From Microbulbifer sp. HZ11 (lineage in GTDB: Bacteria; Pseudomonadota; Gammaproteobacteria; Pseudomonadales; Cellvibrionaceae): 64,000 nt of DNA. The stretch is taken from NCBI RefSeq assembly GCF_000708675.1, contig NZ_JELR01000001.1, positions 310,001-374,000 of the forward strand. The letters are read 5' to 3'. The position numbers and the translations under genes were made by a program. Below the pieces are notes generated by a model. It saw only the letters and a list, made by a program, of their open reading frames with translations. It had not been told where the DNA came from and ran no database searches. Shown piece by piece: positions 56,107 to 64,000 of this stretch (position 1 is the first letter of the stretch; every line of letters starts with the position of its first letter).

Positions 56107-57315
56107 ATGCCTGTAAAAATGGTACTCAATGGCAATGCACCTGCCGGCACCGTGCCGGTAAAAATTTATACGCAAGACGTAGAAAATGCCGCATTGCAAC
56201 AACTTAAAAATATTGCCCAGTTGCCCATCATTCATTCCCATGTGGCAGCTATGCCGGATGTGCATATGGGCATTGGTGCAACAGTTGGATCGGTGATCCC
56301 TACGGTGGGCGCGATTATTCCCGCCGCGGTTGGTGTGGACATTGGCTGCGGCATGAATGCGGTGTGTACCTCATTGCATGCCAATCAGCTGCCCGATAAC
56401 CTGAAGCCACTGCGGGATGCCATCGAGCGGCGCGTACCGGTCGGCTTTGGTCGCCACAAGCGGATCAGTGCCCGCGAGGCAGCGGCAAAGAACCTGGCCA
56501 GCGGTGCCGAACAGCTTTTTGCCAAACATCCACAGCTGCTGAAACGGTTGCGTAACCCTCAAGAAACCTGGGTAACCCAGCTAGGTACTCTGGGGAGTGG
56601 AAATCACTTTATCGAGATCTGTCTCGATGAGAACAACCGTGTGTGGGCAATGCTGCACTCCGGTAGTCGTGGAATTGGCAATGCCATCGGCCAGCACTTT
56701 ATCCAGCTGGCGAAGAAGGACATGGAAGGGCATATGCACAATCTGCCCGACCGTGATCTGGCTTACTTCCGAGAGGGCAACGGTCACTTTGACGATTACA
56801 TCGCCGCGGTGCACTGGGCTCAGGGGTACGCCCGGGTAAATCGGCAGGAGATGATGAAGCTGGTGGTCGGCGTGCTGCAACAGCAGTTACCGCCGTTTAC
56901 GCTGGAGCGCGAGGCGATAAATTGCCACCACAACTATGTGGTACGCGAGCAGCATTTCGGGCGCGATGTTTTTGTGACTCGCAAGGGTGCGATCAGCGCG
57001 CAGAAAGATCAGCTGGGAATTATCCCCGGTTCCATGGGCGCACGCTCTTACATTGTGCGTGGGCTTGGAAATACAGAATCTTTCTGCTCCTGCGCCCATG
57101 GGGCGGGTCGCCGTATGAGCCGTACCGCTGCACGCAAGCGCTTCACCCGCGATGATCTGGAGGCCCAGACTCGCGGTGTGCAGTGTCGAAAAGACAAGGG
57201 GGTGATCGATGAGATCCCCGCAGCCTATAAAGACATTGATCAGGTGATGGAAAATCAGCGTGATCTGGTGGATGTGGTGCATACCCTGAAGCAGGTGATC
57301 TGTATCAAGGGGTAG
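56107..57315 (+). CDS. rtcB: RNA-splicing ligase RtcB
   Basis: A 402-residue GTP-dependent ligase joining 2',3'-cyclic phosphate and 5'-OH RNA ends, with a role in RNA repair. Motifs: MPDVHMGIGATVGSVIP, GVDIGCGM (Cys/metal), HSGSRGIGN, PGSMGARSYIV, and CSCAHGAGRRMSR, whose His is guanylylated. No rtcA or rtcR is nearby. A terminator and short ORF precede it, so expression may be controlled by attenuation. Confidence 0.93.
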   Translation: MPVKMVLNGNAPAGTVPVKIYTQDVENAALQQLKNIAQLPIIHSHVAAMPDVHMGIGATVGSVIPTVGAIIPAAVGVDIGCGMNAVCTSLHANQLPDNLKPLRDAIERRVPVGFGRHKRISAREAAAKNLASGAEQLFAKHPQLLKRLRNPQETWVTQLGTLGSGNHFIEICLDENNRVWAMLHSGSRGIGNAIGQHFIQLAKKDMEGHMHNLPDRDLAYFREGNGHFDDYIAAVHWAQGYARVNRQEMMKLVVGVLQQQLPPFTLEREAINCHHNYVVREQHFGRDVFVTRKGAISAQKDQLGIIPGSMGARSYIVRGLGNTESFCSCAHGAGRRMSRTAARKRFTRDDLEAQTRGVQCRKDKGVIDEIPAAYKDIDQVMENQRDLVDVVHTLKQVICIKG

Positions 57316-57338
57316 CAGTTTTTACTCTGGAGAAACGA

Positions 57339-57545
57339 ATGAAGAAAAAAACATCGGGGAAAAGCACCCCGAAATCAATGAAGGTCATGCGCAGCCCCCG
57401 CAATCGGGTTGCGCAGAATCCACTGCTTGGTAAGGGTGGGCCGCATGTGCGCGCCAAATCCGCCGAGCGTTTCAGTCAAAAACAGAAGGCACGTAAAGAG
57501 GCGCGGGAGTGGCAGGGCTCCCGCGGCCAGCGCGCCTGCGCATAG
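57339..57545 (+). CDS. Small basic protein downstream of rtcB
   Basis: 68 residues, strongly basic (MKKKTSGKSTPKSMKV ... NPLLGKGGPHVRAKSAERF). NPLL-x-KGG-x-H resembles small proteins found in other gammaproteobacteria, and slightly the ArfA-type ribosome rescue factors; I do not assign it. CTGGAGAAACGA before ATG 57339 is a good ribosome site, and the 23-base gap suggests co-expression with rtcB. Confidence 0.6.
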   Translation: MKKKTSGKSTPKSMKVMRSPRNRVAQNPLLGKGGPHVRAKSAERFSQKQKARKEAREWQGSRGQRACA

Positions 57546-57574
57546 CCGTACCTGGCTTTCCCCGCGTTCTGCTT

Positions 57575-57964
57575 TCACATGTGTGACGATGGCCACTGCT
57601 CCAGCGGCCCGACATACACCCAGCGTTTTTTATACAGCTTGAACAGCGATATCTCGTGCAGCACCCGCTCGGATTCCTCTGCTGCGAACCATGCTTTGAA
57701 TTCTACGATCGATTTCTTTAGACCCTTTTTGCTCTGAAGAACTTCGAGGCGCAGCCAGAGGGTGCGGAGGTCGTCGCTGTTGAGATCTGGACAGGTATCC
57801 GGGTGCCAGCTTTTGATCAGGTAGGGAAGGTTTCCGGTGGCGTAGGCACTGTAGCGGCTGCGCATTAGCAGCTCTGCGTTATTCGGGTAGGCCTTGCCAG
57901 ACAGGTAGAGCCCGCAGCATTGATCCATGGGTTTGCCGGTACCGCAGGGGCAGGAGGTAGACAT
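57575..57964 (-). CDS. YchJ-family protein with SEC-C-type zinc motif
   Basis: 129 residues. The N-terminus CPCGTGKPMDQCCGLYLSG is the metal-binding motif of the YchJ/SEC-C family. RSRYSAYATGNLPYLIKSWH then LRLEVLQSKKG form the NTF2-like body. It has no established function. Confidence 0.87.
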   Translation of the reverse strand: MSTSCPCGTGKPMDQCCGLYLSGKAYPNNAELLMRSRYSAYATGNLPYLIKSWHPDTCPDLNSDDLRTLWLRLEVLQSKKGLKKSIVEFKAWFAAEESERVLHEISLFKLYKKRWVYVGPLEQWPSSHM

Positions 57965-58159
57965 CAGGGCCTCAGAGGGTGTTCACGTGGCGGCGTATCA
58001 TAGCAGCTGGGGGGTAGACTGGCAGGTCGATACCCCGGTGTCTTTGTGAAGAGATTTGCGCCAGAGCTGCTAAGCTCAATGGAGAGGTTCACGTTCCGGT
58101 GGGCTCCCCGGTGTCGCCCTGGTGGTGCGTCGCCGGAATACAGTTTGCGAGGGTTCCTT

Positions 58160-58489
58160 ATGAATCGCTGCGATCAGTGGGTATTCGGCTGGTTGATACT
58201 GGCGTGTCTGGCAACCAGTCCGGCTTCGGCCCAGAGTGACTCGGAGGGCGGCGAAATGACCGGGCAACCGGGGGGAGGGCAGAGCCCGTACCTGAGCTTT
58301 TGTCAGGAACGTTTCTATGACGAGGATGACGGGATCATTTACTGCAATTGGTCGGTCAACTTCCACTATGCCTGTCTCGCCCCATACCCCTCGCGAATTC
58401 CCCGTCAGGCGGGATCACTGATATCGAAGCCTGAAGTGGTTGGCGAGTGTGATAATGGTGAGCCGATCATCAAGATATTGCACTATTGA
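58160..58489 (+). CDS. Small secreted protein, function unknown
   Basis: 109 residues with a signal peptide (MNRCDQWVFGWLILACLATS, cleavage near ASA). Three mature cysteines (SFCQERF, IYCNW, YACLAP) plus a fourth (GECDNG) could form disulfides. No domain was recognised. The frame extends upstream to 58046, but ATG 58160 puts the signal peptide at the start. Confidence 0.5.
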   Translation: MNRCDQWVFGWLILACLATSPASAQSDSEGGEMTGQPGGGQSPYLSFCQERFYDEDDGIIYCNWSVNFHYACLAPYPSRIPRQAGSLISKPEVVGECDNGEPIIKILHY

Positions 58490-58511
58490 CCGGGCCGGTA
58501 TTTAGCATGGT

Positions 58512-60152
58512 TTATTTCCCCTCTGGTGGCTGGCCTCCTAGTGGCGCGAACAGCAGAGAGATTTTCTGCTCCAGCTGGTCGTAGGTAAACGGCTTCTTTA
58601 TACAGTCGAGAATGCCATCGGCAAGAATTTCCTGCACTTTGGATTCGACACTGTAACCGGTTGATAGCATGGCCTTGATGGCAGGGTTGATTCGCTTCAA
58701 TTGTGCAAACAATTGCTGCCCATCCATTTGCGGCATAATCATGTCGAGGAGCACCAGATCGATTTCCTGATAATGCTTCTCGTAGTGTTCAATCGCCTCT
58801 ATGGCTGTGGCAAAGGTGTCGACGCGATGGCCGTGCATCTCGAATAGTGCTTTGGAATAACTGCGAACGATCGCTTCGTCGTCCACCAGCATCATGCGAA
58901 TTGCCCGAGTGCAGTGCATGGCTTTCGGGTAGCGCTGCTGTTTGCCACCGTTGCTAATGACTGGCAGGTACAAGTCAAAATTACTGCCTTTGCCCACCTC
59001 GGAACGGCACTGAATCGCACCTTTATGCAGGTGCGTTGTGCCATATACTGCTGCCAGCCCGAGCCCTGCGCCGCGGCCACATGCCTTGGTGGTAAAGAAG
59101 GGCTCGAATATCCGTTGTCGGATCTCTTCCGTCATGCCGGTGCCACTGTCACAGACATTGATGCGCAAGTATTCACCTGGCTCCAGCTGGAAATCGGATA
59201 TGGCGAGAGGCTCGGTAACTTCAACGTTACTGGTGCTGAATACCAGATGGCCGCCGGTTGGCATGGCATCTTTGGCATTGATGCCAAGATTCAGCAGAGC
59301 GCTTTTCAACTGGGAGGGGTCGCCCTTGACGTTTGGCAATTCGGCCCCCAAATTCTGGCGCACTACAATGCGACGGTCGATAGTGCGTTCGAGCATTGCG
59401 CAGACGTCGCGCACGATGTCGTGTGTATTGCAGTCGTGTAGCTGATAGGAGCCCTTGCGGGCGAAAGTAAGAAGCTGTTTGGTCAGTTCCGCGGCGTGGT
59501 GGGCGGTCGTCAGAATCTGCGTTGCATATTCTGATATTTTCGCATCATAGGTTGTCTGCTTGATAACCTCGGCGAAACCGGCAATACCGTGCACCATATT
59601 ATTGAAATCGTGGGCGATACCGCCGGCCAGTTCGCCGATCGCCTGCATCTTTTGCGCCTGCCGCAGTTCTTCCTCCAGCAGTCGCTGCTTGGTGATGTCG
59701 GTACCGATACTCAGTACGCCGATTGCTTCACCGTCGTCATTCGTCAGTAATTTGTTGGTCCAGGCCACCCATACCCGGGTTCCATTTTTGGTGACATTTT
59801 CATTGACGTTATAGCGGTGTTCTTCGGGGTGGTTGCAGATATGGTCCATCAGTGGGCGCAGGTCGCGGCCGGTACTCTCGTTTTCGGGCACAATAGTGCC
59901 CACCACATGCCTGCCGATTATTTCCGCTTCCCTATACCCGAAAAAACGCTGCGCGTACTCGTTGAAAAAAGTAACGACTCCGTTGCGGTCCCAGCGGAGA
60001 ATGATCGAATTGGCATGTTCGACCAGTTCGCGGTAGCGCTCCTCACTTTTTCGTAAGGCTTCGTAAACCTCCTGTGAATCATGTTCTGCTGGCGGCGGTT
60101 CTGCGTTCGCGGGTGTGGGGCCGCTGCTCGCCGTGTTTACTCTGGTTTCCAT
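58512..60152 (-). CDS. Hybrid PAS sensor histidine kinase with receiver domain
   Basis: 546 residues, no TM segment, so cytoplasmic. A PAS domain (about 33-155, YRELVEHANSIILRWDRNGV) is followed by a phosphoacceptor H-box of the ..GGIAHDFNNMVHGIAGFAE type (His near 180), N-box LNLGINAKDAMPTGG, G-box VCDSGTGMTEEIR and GRGAGLGLAAVYG. A C-terminal receiver has LVDDEAIVR and DLVLLDMIMPQMDG with the phospho-Asp. No separate output regulator is adjacent. ATG 60152 follows GAAGGACAA. Confidence 0.9.
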   Translation of the reverse strand: METRVNTASSGPTPANAEPPPAEHDSQEVYEALRKSEERYRELVEHANSIILRWDRNGVVTFFNEYAQRFFGYREAEIIGRHVVGTIVPENESTGRDLRPLMDHICNHPEEHRYNVNENVTKNGTRVWVAWTNKLLTNDDGEAIGVLSIGTDITKQRLLEEELRQAQKMQAIGELAGGIAHDFNNMVHGIAGFAEVIKQTTYDAKISEYATQILTTAHHAAELTKQLLTFARKGSYQLHDCNTHDIVRDVCAMLERTIDRRIVVRQNLGAELPNVKGDPSQLKSALLNLGINAKDAMPTGGHLVFSTSNVEVTEPLAISDFQLEPGEYLRINVCDSGTGMTEEIRQRIFEPFFTTKACGRGAGLGLAAVYGTTHLHKGAIQCRSEVGKGSNFDLYLPVISNGGKQQRYPKAMHCTRAIRMMLVDDEAIVRSYSKALFEMHGHRVDTFATAIEAIEHYEKHYQEIDLVLLDMIMPQMDGQQLFAQLKRINPAIKAMLSTGYSVESKVQEILADGILDCIKKPFTYDQLEQKISLLFAPLGGQPPEGK

Positions 60153-60342
60153 TTGTCCTTCCAGGAACCTGGGAACGTTTCTCGATTGCAACACGGCTTA
60201 TTGAAATTGTCTAGTAAACGGACAGCGATTGCCGTGGCGAAATCGGAAGTTGCTGCTGGCGTCACATTGGTGTTGAATCCGGTAGTCCCGTAAAAAATTC
60301 GACAATAGTTTCCTAATAACAAATCAGGGGGTAGGAAAGGGC

Positions 60343-61800
60343 ATGCGCTTATCTTGGAAAGTAGTAAAAAGTCCGCAAAGGCGATGGCATTGCCCGCTGG
60401 TGATGTGGGGGGCGCTTATGGCCAGTGTTGTGCTTACTGCCTGTGGTGGCGAGGACAAAGAGACACATTCAGACGGTCCGGATTTTGCTCGCCTGGGGGA
60501 TTTCCCCAGCACTTATCAGCCGGACGAGGCCGCGCCGGTGCTGATTCGCGGGGCGACGGTTTTGACCGGCACCGGCGAAAAACTGCTCAATACCGATCTG
60601 CTCCTGAAGGAAGGCAAGATCGCAGCGATTGGCGATAACCTGAAAGCGCCAAAGAAGGGCCTGGTGGTAGAAGGTGCAGGTAAGTGGGTGACGCCCGGTA
60701 TTATCGACGTTCACTCCCATCTGGGGGACTACCCGGCTCCCTCCATTGAATCCTCTCAGGATGGAAACGAAATGACGTCCCCGAATACCGCCCAGGTATG
60801 GGCGGAACATTCGGTGTGGACACAGGACCCTCAATTTGCTCTGGCTTTGGCGGGCGGGGTGACGACCCTGCAAATTCTACCGGGCTCCGCCAACCTGTTT
60901 GGGGGCCGCGGTATCACTCTGAAAAACGTACCCGGTCGTAGTGTCCAGGATATGAAATTTCCCGGCGCGCCATACGGTCTGAAAATGGCTTGTGGTGAGA
61001 ACCCCAAGCGGGTGTACGGAGGGAAAGGTAGTCTGCCATCCACGCGTATGGGTAACGTGGCGGGTTACCGGCAAGCCTGGATCGATGCCGCTGCATACAA
61101 GGAGAAGTGGGAAAATTATCACATTAATGGTGGAGACGCGCCGGACCGGGATCTGCAAATGGAGACACTCGCCGGTGTACTGAATGGTGACATCCTGGTG
61201 CACAACCACTGCTACCGGGGTGAAGAGATGGCCATCATGATGGATATTGCGCGGGAGTTTGATTTCCAGATATCGACATTCCACCACGCAGTTGAAGCCT
61301 ATAAGGTGGCTGATCTGCTTGCGAAGAATAATGTGTGTGCGGCGATGTGGGCAGACTGGTGGGGTTTCAAGCACGAAGCCTTCGATATGACCGAGGCCAA
61401 CATCGCCATCGTTGATCAGGCCAAGGCGTGCGCCATGATCCATTCCGATTCTGCAGTGGGTATTCAGCACCTCAATGAAGAGACCGCAAAGGCCATGGTA
61501 GCCGGCCAGCGCGCCGGCTTCGAGATCCAGCCCCGCCATGCGGTCACCTGGATGACACGTAACCCCGCCCGGGCATTGGGCATCGATGATGTCACTGGAA
61601 CCCTGGAGAAGGGCAAAATGGCGGATGTGGTGGTTTGGTCCAGCAACCCGTTCAGTGTCTACGCCAAGGCCGAGCAAGTATTTATCGACGGGGTACTGAT
61701 GTACGACCGCAATAATCCTGCGCGACAGCCGCACAGTGATTTTGAGTTGGGTATTCTGGACGCTGACGGTGAGCGTCTGCCGGAAGGAGGGGAGCGCTAA
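60343..61800 (+). CDS. Amidohydrolase-family lipoprotein 1 (active-site HxH present)
   Basis: 485 residues with a lipoprotein signal (VVLTACGG, Cys near 31). The urease-superfamily fold has the metal motif IDVHSHLGDY near residue 124, further His residues in VHNHCYRGEE and STFHHAVEAY, MIHSDSAVG, and a final GTLEKGKMADVVVW. The substrate is unknown; imidazolonepropionase-like dipeptidases and hydantoinases share the fold. Its stop overlaps the next start by one base (TAATG). Confidence 0.85.
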   Translation: MRLSWKVVKSPQRRWHCPLVMWGALMASVVLTACGGEDKETHSDGPDFARLGDFPSTYQPDEAAPVLIRGATVLTGTGEKLLNTDLLLKEGKIAAIGDNLKAPKKGLVVEGAGKWVTPGIIDVHSHLGDYPAPSIESSQDGNEMTSPNTAQVWAEHSVWTQDPQFALALAGGVTTLQILPGSANLFGGRGITLKNVPGRSVQDMKFPGAPYGLKMACGENPKRVYGGKGSLPSTRMGNVAGYRQAWIDAAAYKEKWENYHINGGDAPDRDLQMETLAGVLNGDILVHNHCYRGEEMAIMMDIAREFDFQISTFHHAVEAYKVADLLAKNNVCAAMWADWWGFKHEAFDMTEANIAIVDQAKACAMIHSDSAVGIQHLNEETAKAMVAGQRAGFEIQPRHAVTWMTRNPARALGIDDVTGTLEKGKMADVVVWSSNPFSVYAKAEQVFIDGVLMYDRNNPARQPHSDFELGILDADGERLPEGGER

Positions 61801-63095
61801 TGGGAATTTCAAACTCGCTGCGGGCTGGCGTACAAGCTTCCCTGTTCTGCCTGCTAGGATTTGCCCTGGGTGCCCAAGGTCAAACGATTCTGATCAAGGA
61901 TGCCAGAATCCTCACCCTTGGCGATCAGGGTACGTTGGAAAATGGTGACTTGCTTGTGCGTGATGGCAAGATCCTGCAGATCGCAGAAGAGCTTGGTGAT
62001 GTTGCGGCGGAATTGATTATCGACGGTCGTGGCAAGGTGGTGACTCCGGGGTTGATTGCCCCCAGTAGTGAACTGGGGCTGACCGAAATCGGTGCGGCTG
62101 CGTCTACCAATGACGGTGCAGTGGTCGAACAATCTATTGGTGCCGCCTTTGATCCAGTGGTGGCATTCAACGCCCGGTCCACGCTGATCCCCTTCAACCG
62201 GGCCGGTGGCCTGACCCGCGCAATCGTATTGCCCGCCAGTGAAGAAAAGATCTTTGCAGGGCAGGGGTTCGCCATCAAGCTCACGGGAGAGTTCGACAGT
62301 GTCACAGACCGACAGCTGGTGCAGAAGGTGTACTTTGGCGAGTATGGCGCGCAGCTGGCAGGGGGCAGCCGAGCCATGGCGTTCACCCAGTTGGAGAGTG
62401 CGCTGCAACAGGCAAAGGAATACTCGGATAACCGGGATCAGATTCGCCGGGGACAATGGCGAGAACTGGACTTTACGCTGGACGACCTGGAGGCTCTGCA
62501 GCCGGTACTGCGCGGTGAGCAGCGCCTCTTGGTCAGCGCGGACCGCGCCAGTGATATCTTGCAGCTTCTGACATTGGCGGATACCTACCAGATTCGACCA
62601 ATCATTATCGGTGCTGCTGAAGGCTGGATGGTCGCCGATCAGTTGGCGAAAGCGCGGGTACCGGTGGTTGTCGATGTGCTGGGCAACACTCCAGATGCGT
62701 TTGAGAAACTTGGGGCGCGGATGGACAACGCCGCGCTGCTGCACAAGGCCGGTGTTACCGTGGCTATCAGTGGCCCCGGATACGCAGGGTCACACAATAG
62801 CTATCTGTCGCGTCAGGCTGCGGGCAACGCGGTCGCCTATGGGCTGCCCTTCGAGGAGGGAGTGCGTTCGGTGACCGCCAACGTAGCTGAAATCTTTGGT
62901 ATCGATGGCGGTGTTCTGGCACCGGGCGGTGCCGCGGAGCTGGTTGTGTGGAGTGGTGATCCGCTGGAGGTCACCAGCTTCGCTGAACTGGTGCTGATCG
63001 ATGGCAAACCTCAGTCTCTCGTCAATCGCTCCACACGATTGCGGGATCGTTACTTACACCCCAAGGCGGGTACCGGACATGGATATAAAAACTGA
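61800..63095 (+). CDS. Amidohydrolase-like protein 2 (metal HxH absent)
   Basis: 431 residues with a signal peptide (cleavage near ALG). Same fold as the preceding gene, but where HxH should follow VVTPGLI the sequence is APSSELG, so the usual metal site is lacking. The C-terminus has LAPGGAAELVVWSGDPLE. It may be an inactive partner of amidohydrolase 1, with which it overlaps. The next gene overlaps it by one base. Confidence 0.8.
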   Translation: MGISNSLRAGVQASLFCLLGFALGAQGQTILIKDARILTLGDQGTLENGDLLVRDGKILQIAEELGDVAAELIIDGRGKVVTPGLIAPSSELGLTEIGAAASTNDGAVVEQSIGAAFDPVVAFNARSTLIPFNRAGGLTRAIVLPASEEKIFAGQGFAIKLTGEFDSVTDRQLVQKVYFGEYGAQLAGGSRAMAFTQLESALQQAKEYSDNRDQIRRGQWRELDFTLDDLEALQPVLRGEQRLLVSADRASDILQLLTLADTYQIRPIIIGAAEGWMVADQLAKARVPVVVDVLGNTPDAFEKLGARMDNAALLHKAGVTVAISGPGYAGSHNSYLSRQAAGNAVAYGLPFEEGVRSVTANVAEIFGIDGGVLAPGGAAELVVWSGDPLEVTSFAELVLIDGKPQSLVNRSTRLRDRYLHPKAGTGHGYKN

Positions 63096-63487
63096 TGATT
63101 AGTGTACAAATTACTGCGCTCTATGGCGGCCTATGTGCATTGTTGGTAATTGCGCTGGCATTTAACGTGGTACGTTTCCGTCGCGGCAAAAAGATTGGAA
63201 TCGGCACCGGAGGTGATAAAGAGGGCGCAGTACTGGTGCGCGCGCATGCGAATGCGATTGAGTACATTCCACTTGCCTTGATTCTGTTACTGGTGGCGGA
63301 GATCAATGGGGTTTCGGCGGTGTGGCTGCACTGTCTGGGTGGGGCTTTGGTGTTTGCACGAATTCTGCACGCGATTGGTCTGGTGGGCGGCAAAGGGGGG
63401 TATCACCCCGGTCGGTTTGGCGGTACCGCACTGACCTGGCTGGTGATCATTATCCTGGCGGTCATCAATATCCTTACCGCGGTCTGA
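63095..63487 (+). CDS. MAPEG-family membrane protein
   Basis: 130 residues with four TM helices. The conserved MAPEG segment RAHANAIEYIPLALILLLVA is at residues 49-68. Eukaryotic MAPEG members handle glutathione and lipid mediators; the bacterial substrate is unknown. The start overlaps the previous stop (TGATG). Confidence 0.87.
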   Translation: MISVQITALYGGLCALLVIALAFNVVRFRRGKKIGIGTGGDKEGAVLVRAHANAIEYIPLALILLLVAEINGVSAVWLHCLGGALVFARILHAIGLVGGKGGYHPGRFGGTALTWLVIIILAVINILTAV

Positions 63488-63518
63488 TATAGACCGGTGT
63501 CCTGACCGGCTTGCGGGG

Positions 63519-63543
63519 AAAAAAAAGCCCGGCAAGCCGGGCA
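63519..63543 (-). terminator. Terminator of yebG
   Basis: On the minus strand GCCCGGCTTGCCGGGC is followed by TTTTTTTT, 42 bases after the yebG stop. Confidence 0.85.
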
Positions 63544-63585
63544 TAGTACAGGGATGGAAACCAGAATATTGGTATCCAGGGGGGA

Positions 63586-63882
63586 TTACTGATTTGCCGC
63601 CAGCGGTGTGACGTTTTCATCGCTGGACTGCTCGTCCTGCTCTTCCGTGGCGAGCAGCTCTTCCGGCTTGCCTTTACAGGCTTTCGCCAGAACTTCGCGG
63701 CGCTTGGCCAGCATCAGGCCGATTTCTTCACTCGCTTCTTCGGACACGCCCTCAACGTTGCGCTCGATCAGTGCGGTGATGTTGGCGGCAAGTTCCAGCA
63801 TCTTGTCGTGTTCTTCGGCATCTTTTTTGTTATCGAACATGGCTCCGTCTCTATCGCATTTCCAAACGGCTACTACCGCCAT
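63586..63882 (-). CDS. yebG: YebG family DNA damage-inducible protein
   Basis: 98 residues. MAVVAVWKCDRDGAMFDNKK and DAEEHDKMLELAANI match YebG, an SOS-induced protein of unknown detail in E. coli. The C-terminus is acidic and low complexity (LLATEEQDEQSSDENV). CAGGAGGCCCAGT before ATG 63882 is a strong ribosome site. A LexA-like box lies upstream. Confidence 0.9.
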   Translation of the reverse strand: MAVVAVWKCDRDGAMFDNKKDAEEHDKMLELAANITALIERNVEGVSEEASEEIGLMLAKRREVLAKACKGKPEELLATEEQDEQSSDENVTPLAANQ

Positions 63883-63946
63883 ACTGGGCCTCCTGAGGTC
63901 TTGGTATTGTGGTTATGTGTCGTTGATGTGGATGGATATACAGTAT

Positions 63947-63962
63947 CTGTATGAATATTCAG
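63947..63962 (-). promoter_or_regulatory. Candidate LexA (SOS) box of yebG
   Basis: CTGTATGAATATTCAG fits the consensus CTGT-N8-ACAG with one mismatch, 65 bases upstream of the yebG start. yebG is SOS-controlled in E. coli, which supports the call. Confidence 0.6.
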
Positions 63963-64000
63963 TGTCAACTGCAATACACCACATTCCGCGCCAGTGTACG

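Overview
The window looks like a chromosomal segment of a marine gammaproteobacterium, most like Microbulbifer and other Cellvibrionales. This is inferred from gene order and protein style; no search was run. Housekeeping gene order is Pseudomonas-like: serC-pheA-tyrA/aroA-cmk-rpsA-ihfB-lapA-lapB-pyrF, wbpL-wbpM-tRNA-Asn-uvrB, and thrS-infC-rpmI-rplT-pheS-pheT-ihfA-merR-tRNA-Pro.

Layout. 1-8.98 kb: aromatic amino-acid biosynthesis (including a TyrA-AroA fusion), cytidylate kinase, ribosomal protein S1, IHF beta, LapAB and PyrF. 9.1-12.7 kb: a ComEA-like secreted protein and a reduced O-antigen locus (wbpL-like and wbpM-like genes only). 12.8-16.6 kb: two identical tRNA-Asn genes, uvrB, an EamA transporter and tRNA-Val. 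16.7-24.7 kb: the translation and IHF operon, with infC starting at a rare ATT codon, ending at tRNA-Pro(GGG).

24.7-34.3 kb is an AT-richer accessory island next to tRNA-Pro. It carries a large STAND-type NTPase gene with an N-terminal HEPN-like RN-x3-H motif, TPR-like repeats and an OB/cold-shock-like C-terminus. That gene is cut by an IS3-family element with a CGGG target duplication. A second, inverted copy of the same IS sits inside the tnpC gene of an IS66-family element with an ACCT duplication, and its orfB carries two homopolymer frameshifts. Left of the IS66 lies a remnant resembling a P2-type phage replication endonuclease; right of it lies a 5'-truncated Tse2-like toxin domain with a probable immunity gene.

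34.5-40.9 kb: a DUF4442 hotdog protein, a T4-lysozyme-like muramidase followed by a lipoprotein (possible effector/immunity pair), an ATP-grasp protein, a DUF6482 protein, a large lipoprotein and an alpha/beta hydrolase.

41.2-53.0 kb is the most unusual block and looks like one uncharacterised signalling or envelope system. It has a two-TM coiled-coil protein with what looks like a degenerate dynamin-type P-loop, two tandem paralogous Ala/Gln/Ser-rich coiled-coil proteins (the first separated from a DUF4384-like domain by a single in-frame TGA), a sigma-region-2-like ORF, a secreted protein, a Ser/Thr kinase fused through a TM segment and coiled coil to a TonB C-terminal domain, a lid-less Hsp70, and a PP2C phosphatase.

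53.1-64 kb: M14 carboxypeptidase, TruC-like pseudouridine synthase, a short ORF with attenuator-like pairing upstream of rtcB, YchJ, a hybrid histidine kinase, two tandem amidohydrolases with a MAPEG gene, and yebG with a candidate LexA box.

All family assignments come from reading motifs by eye. Start sites are chosen from Shine-Dalgarno spacing and usual family length.
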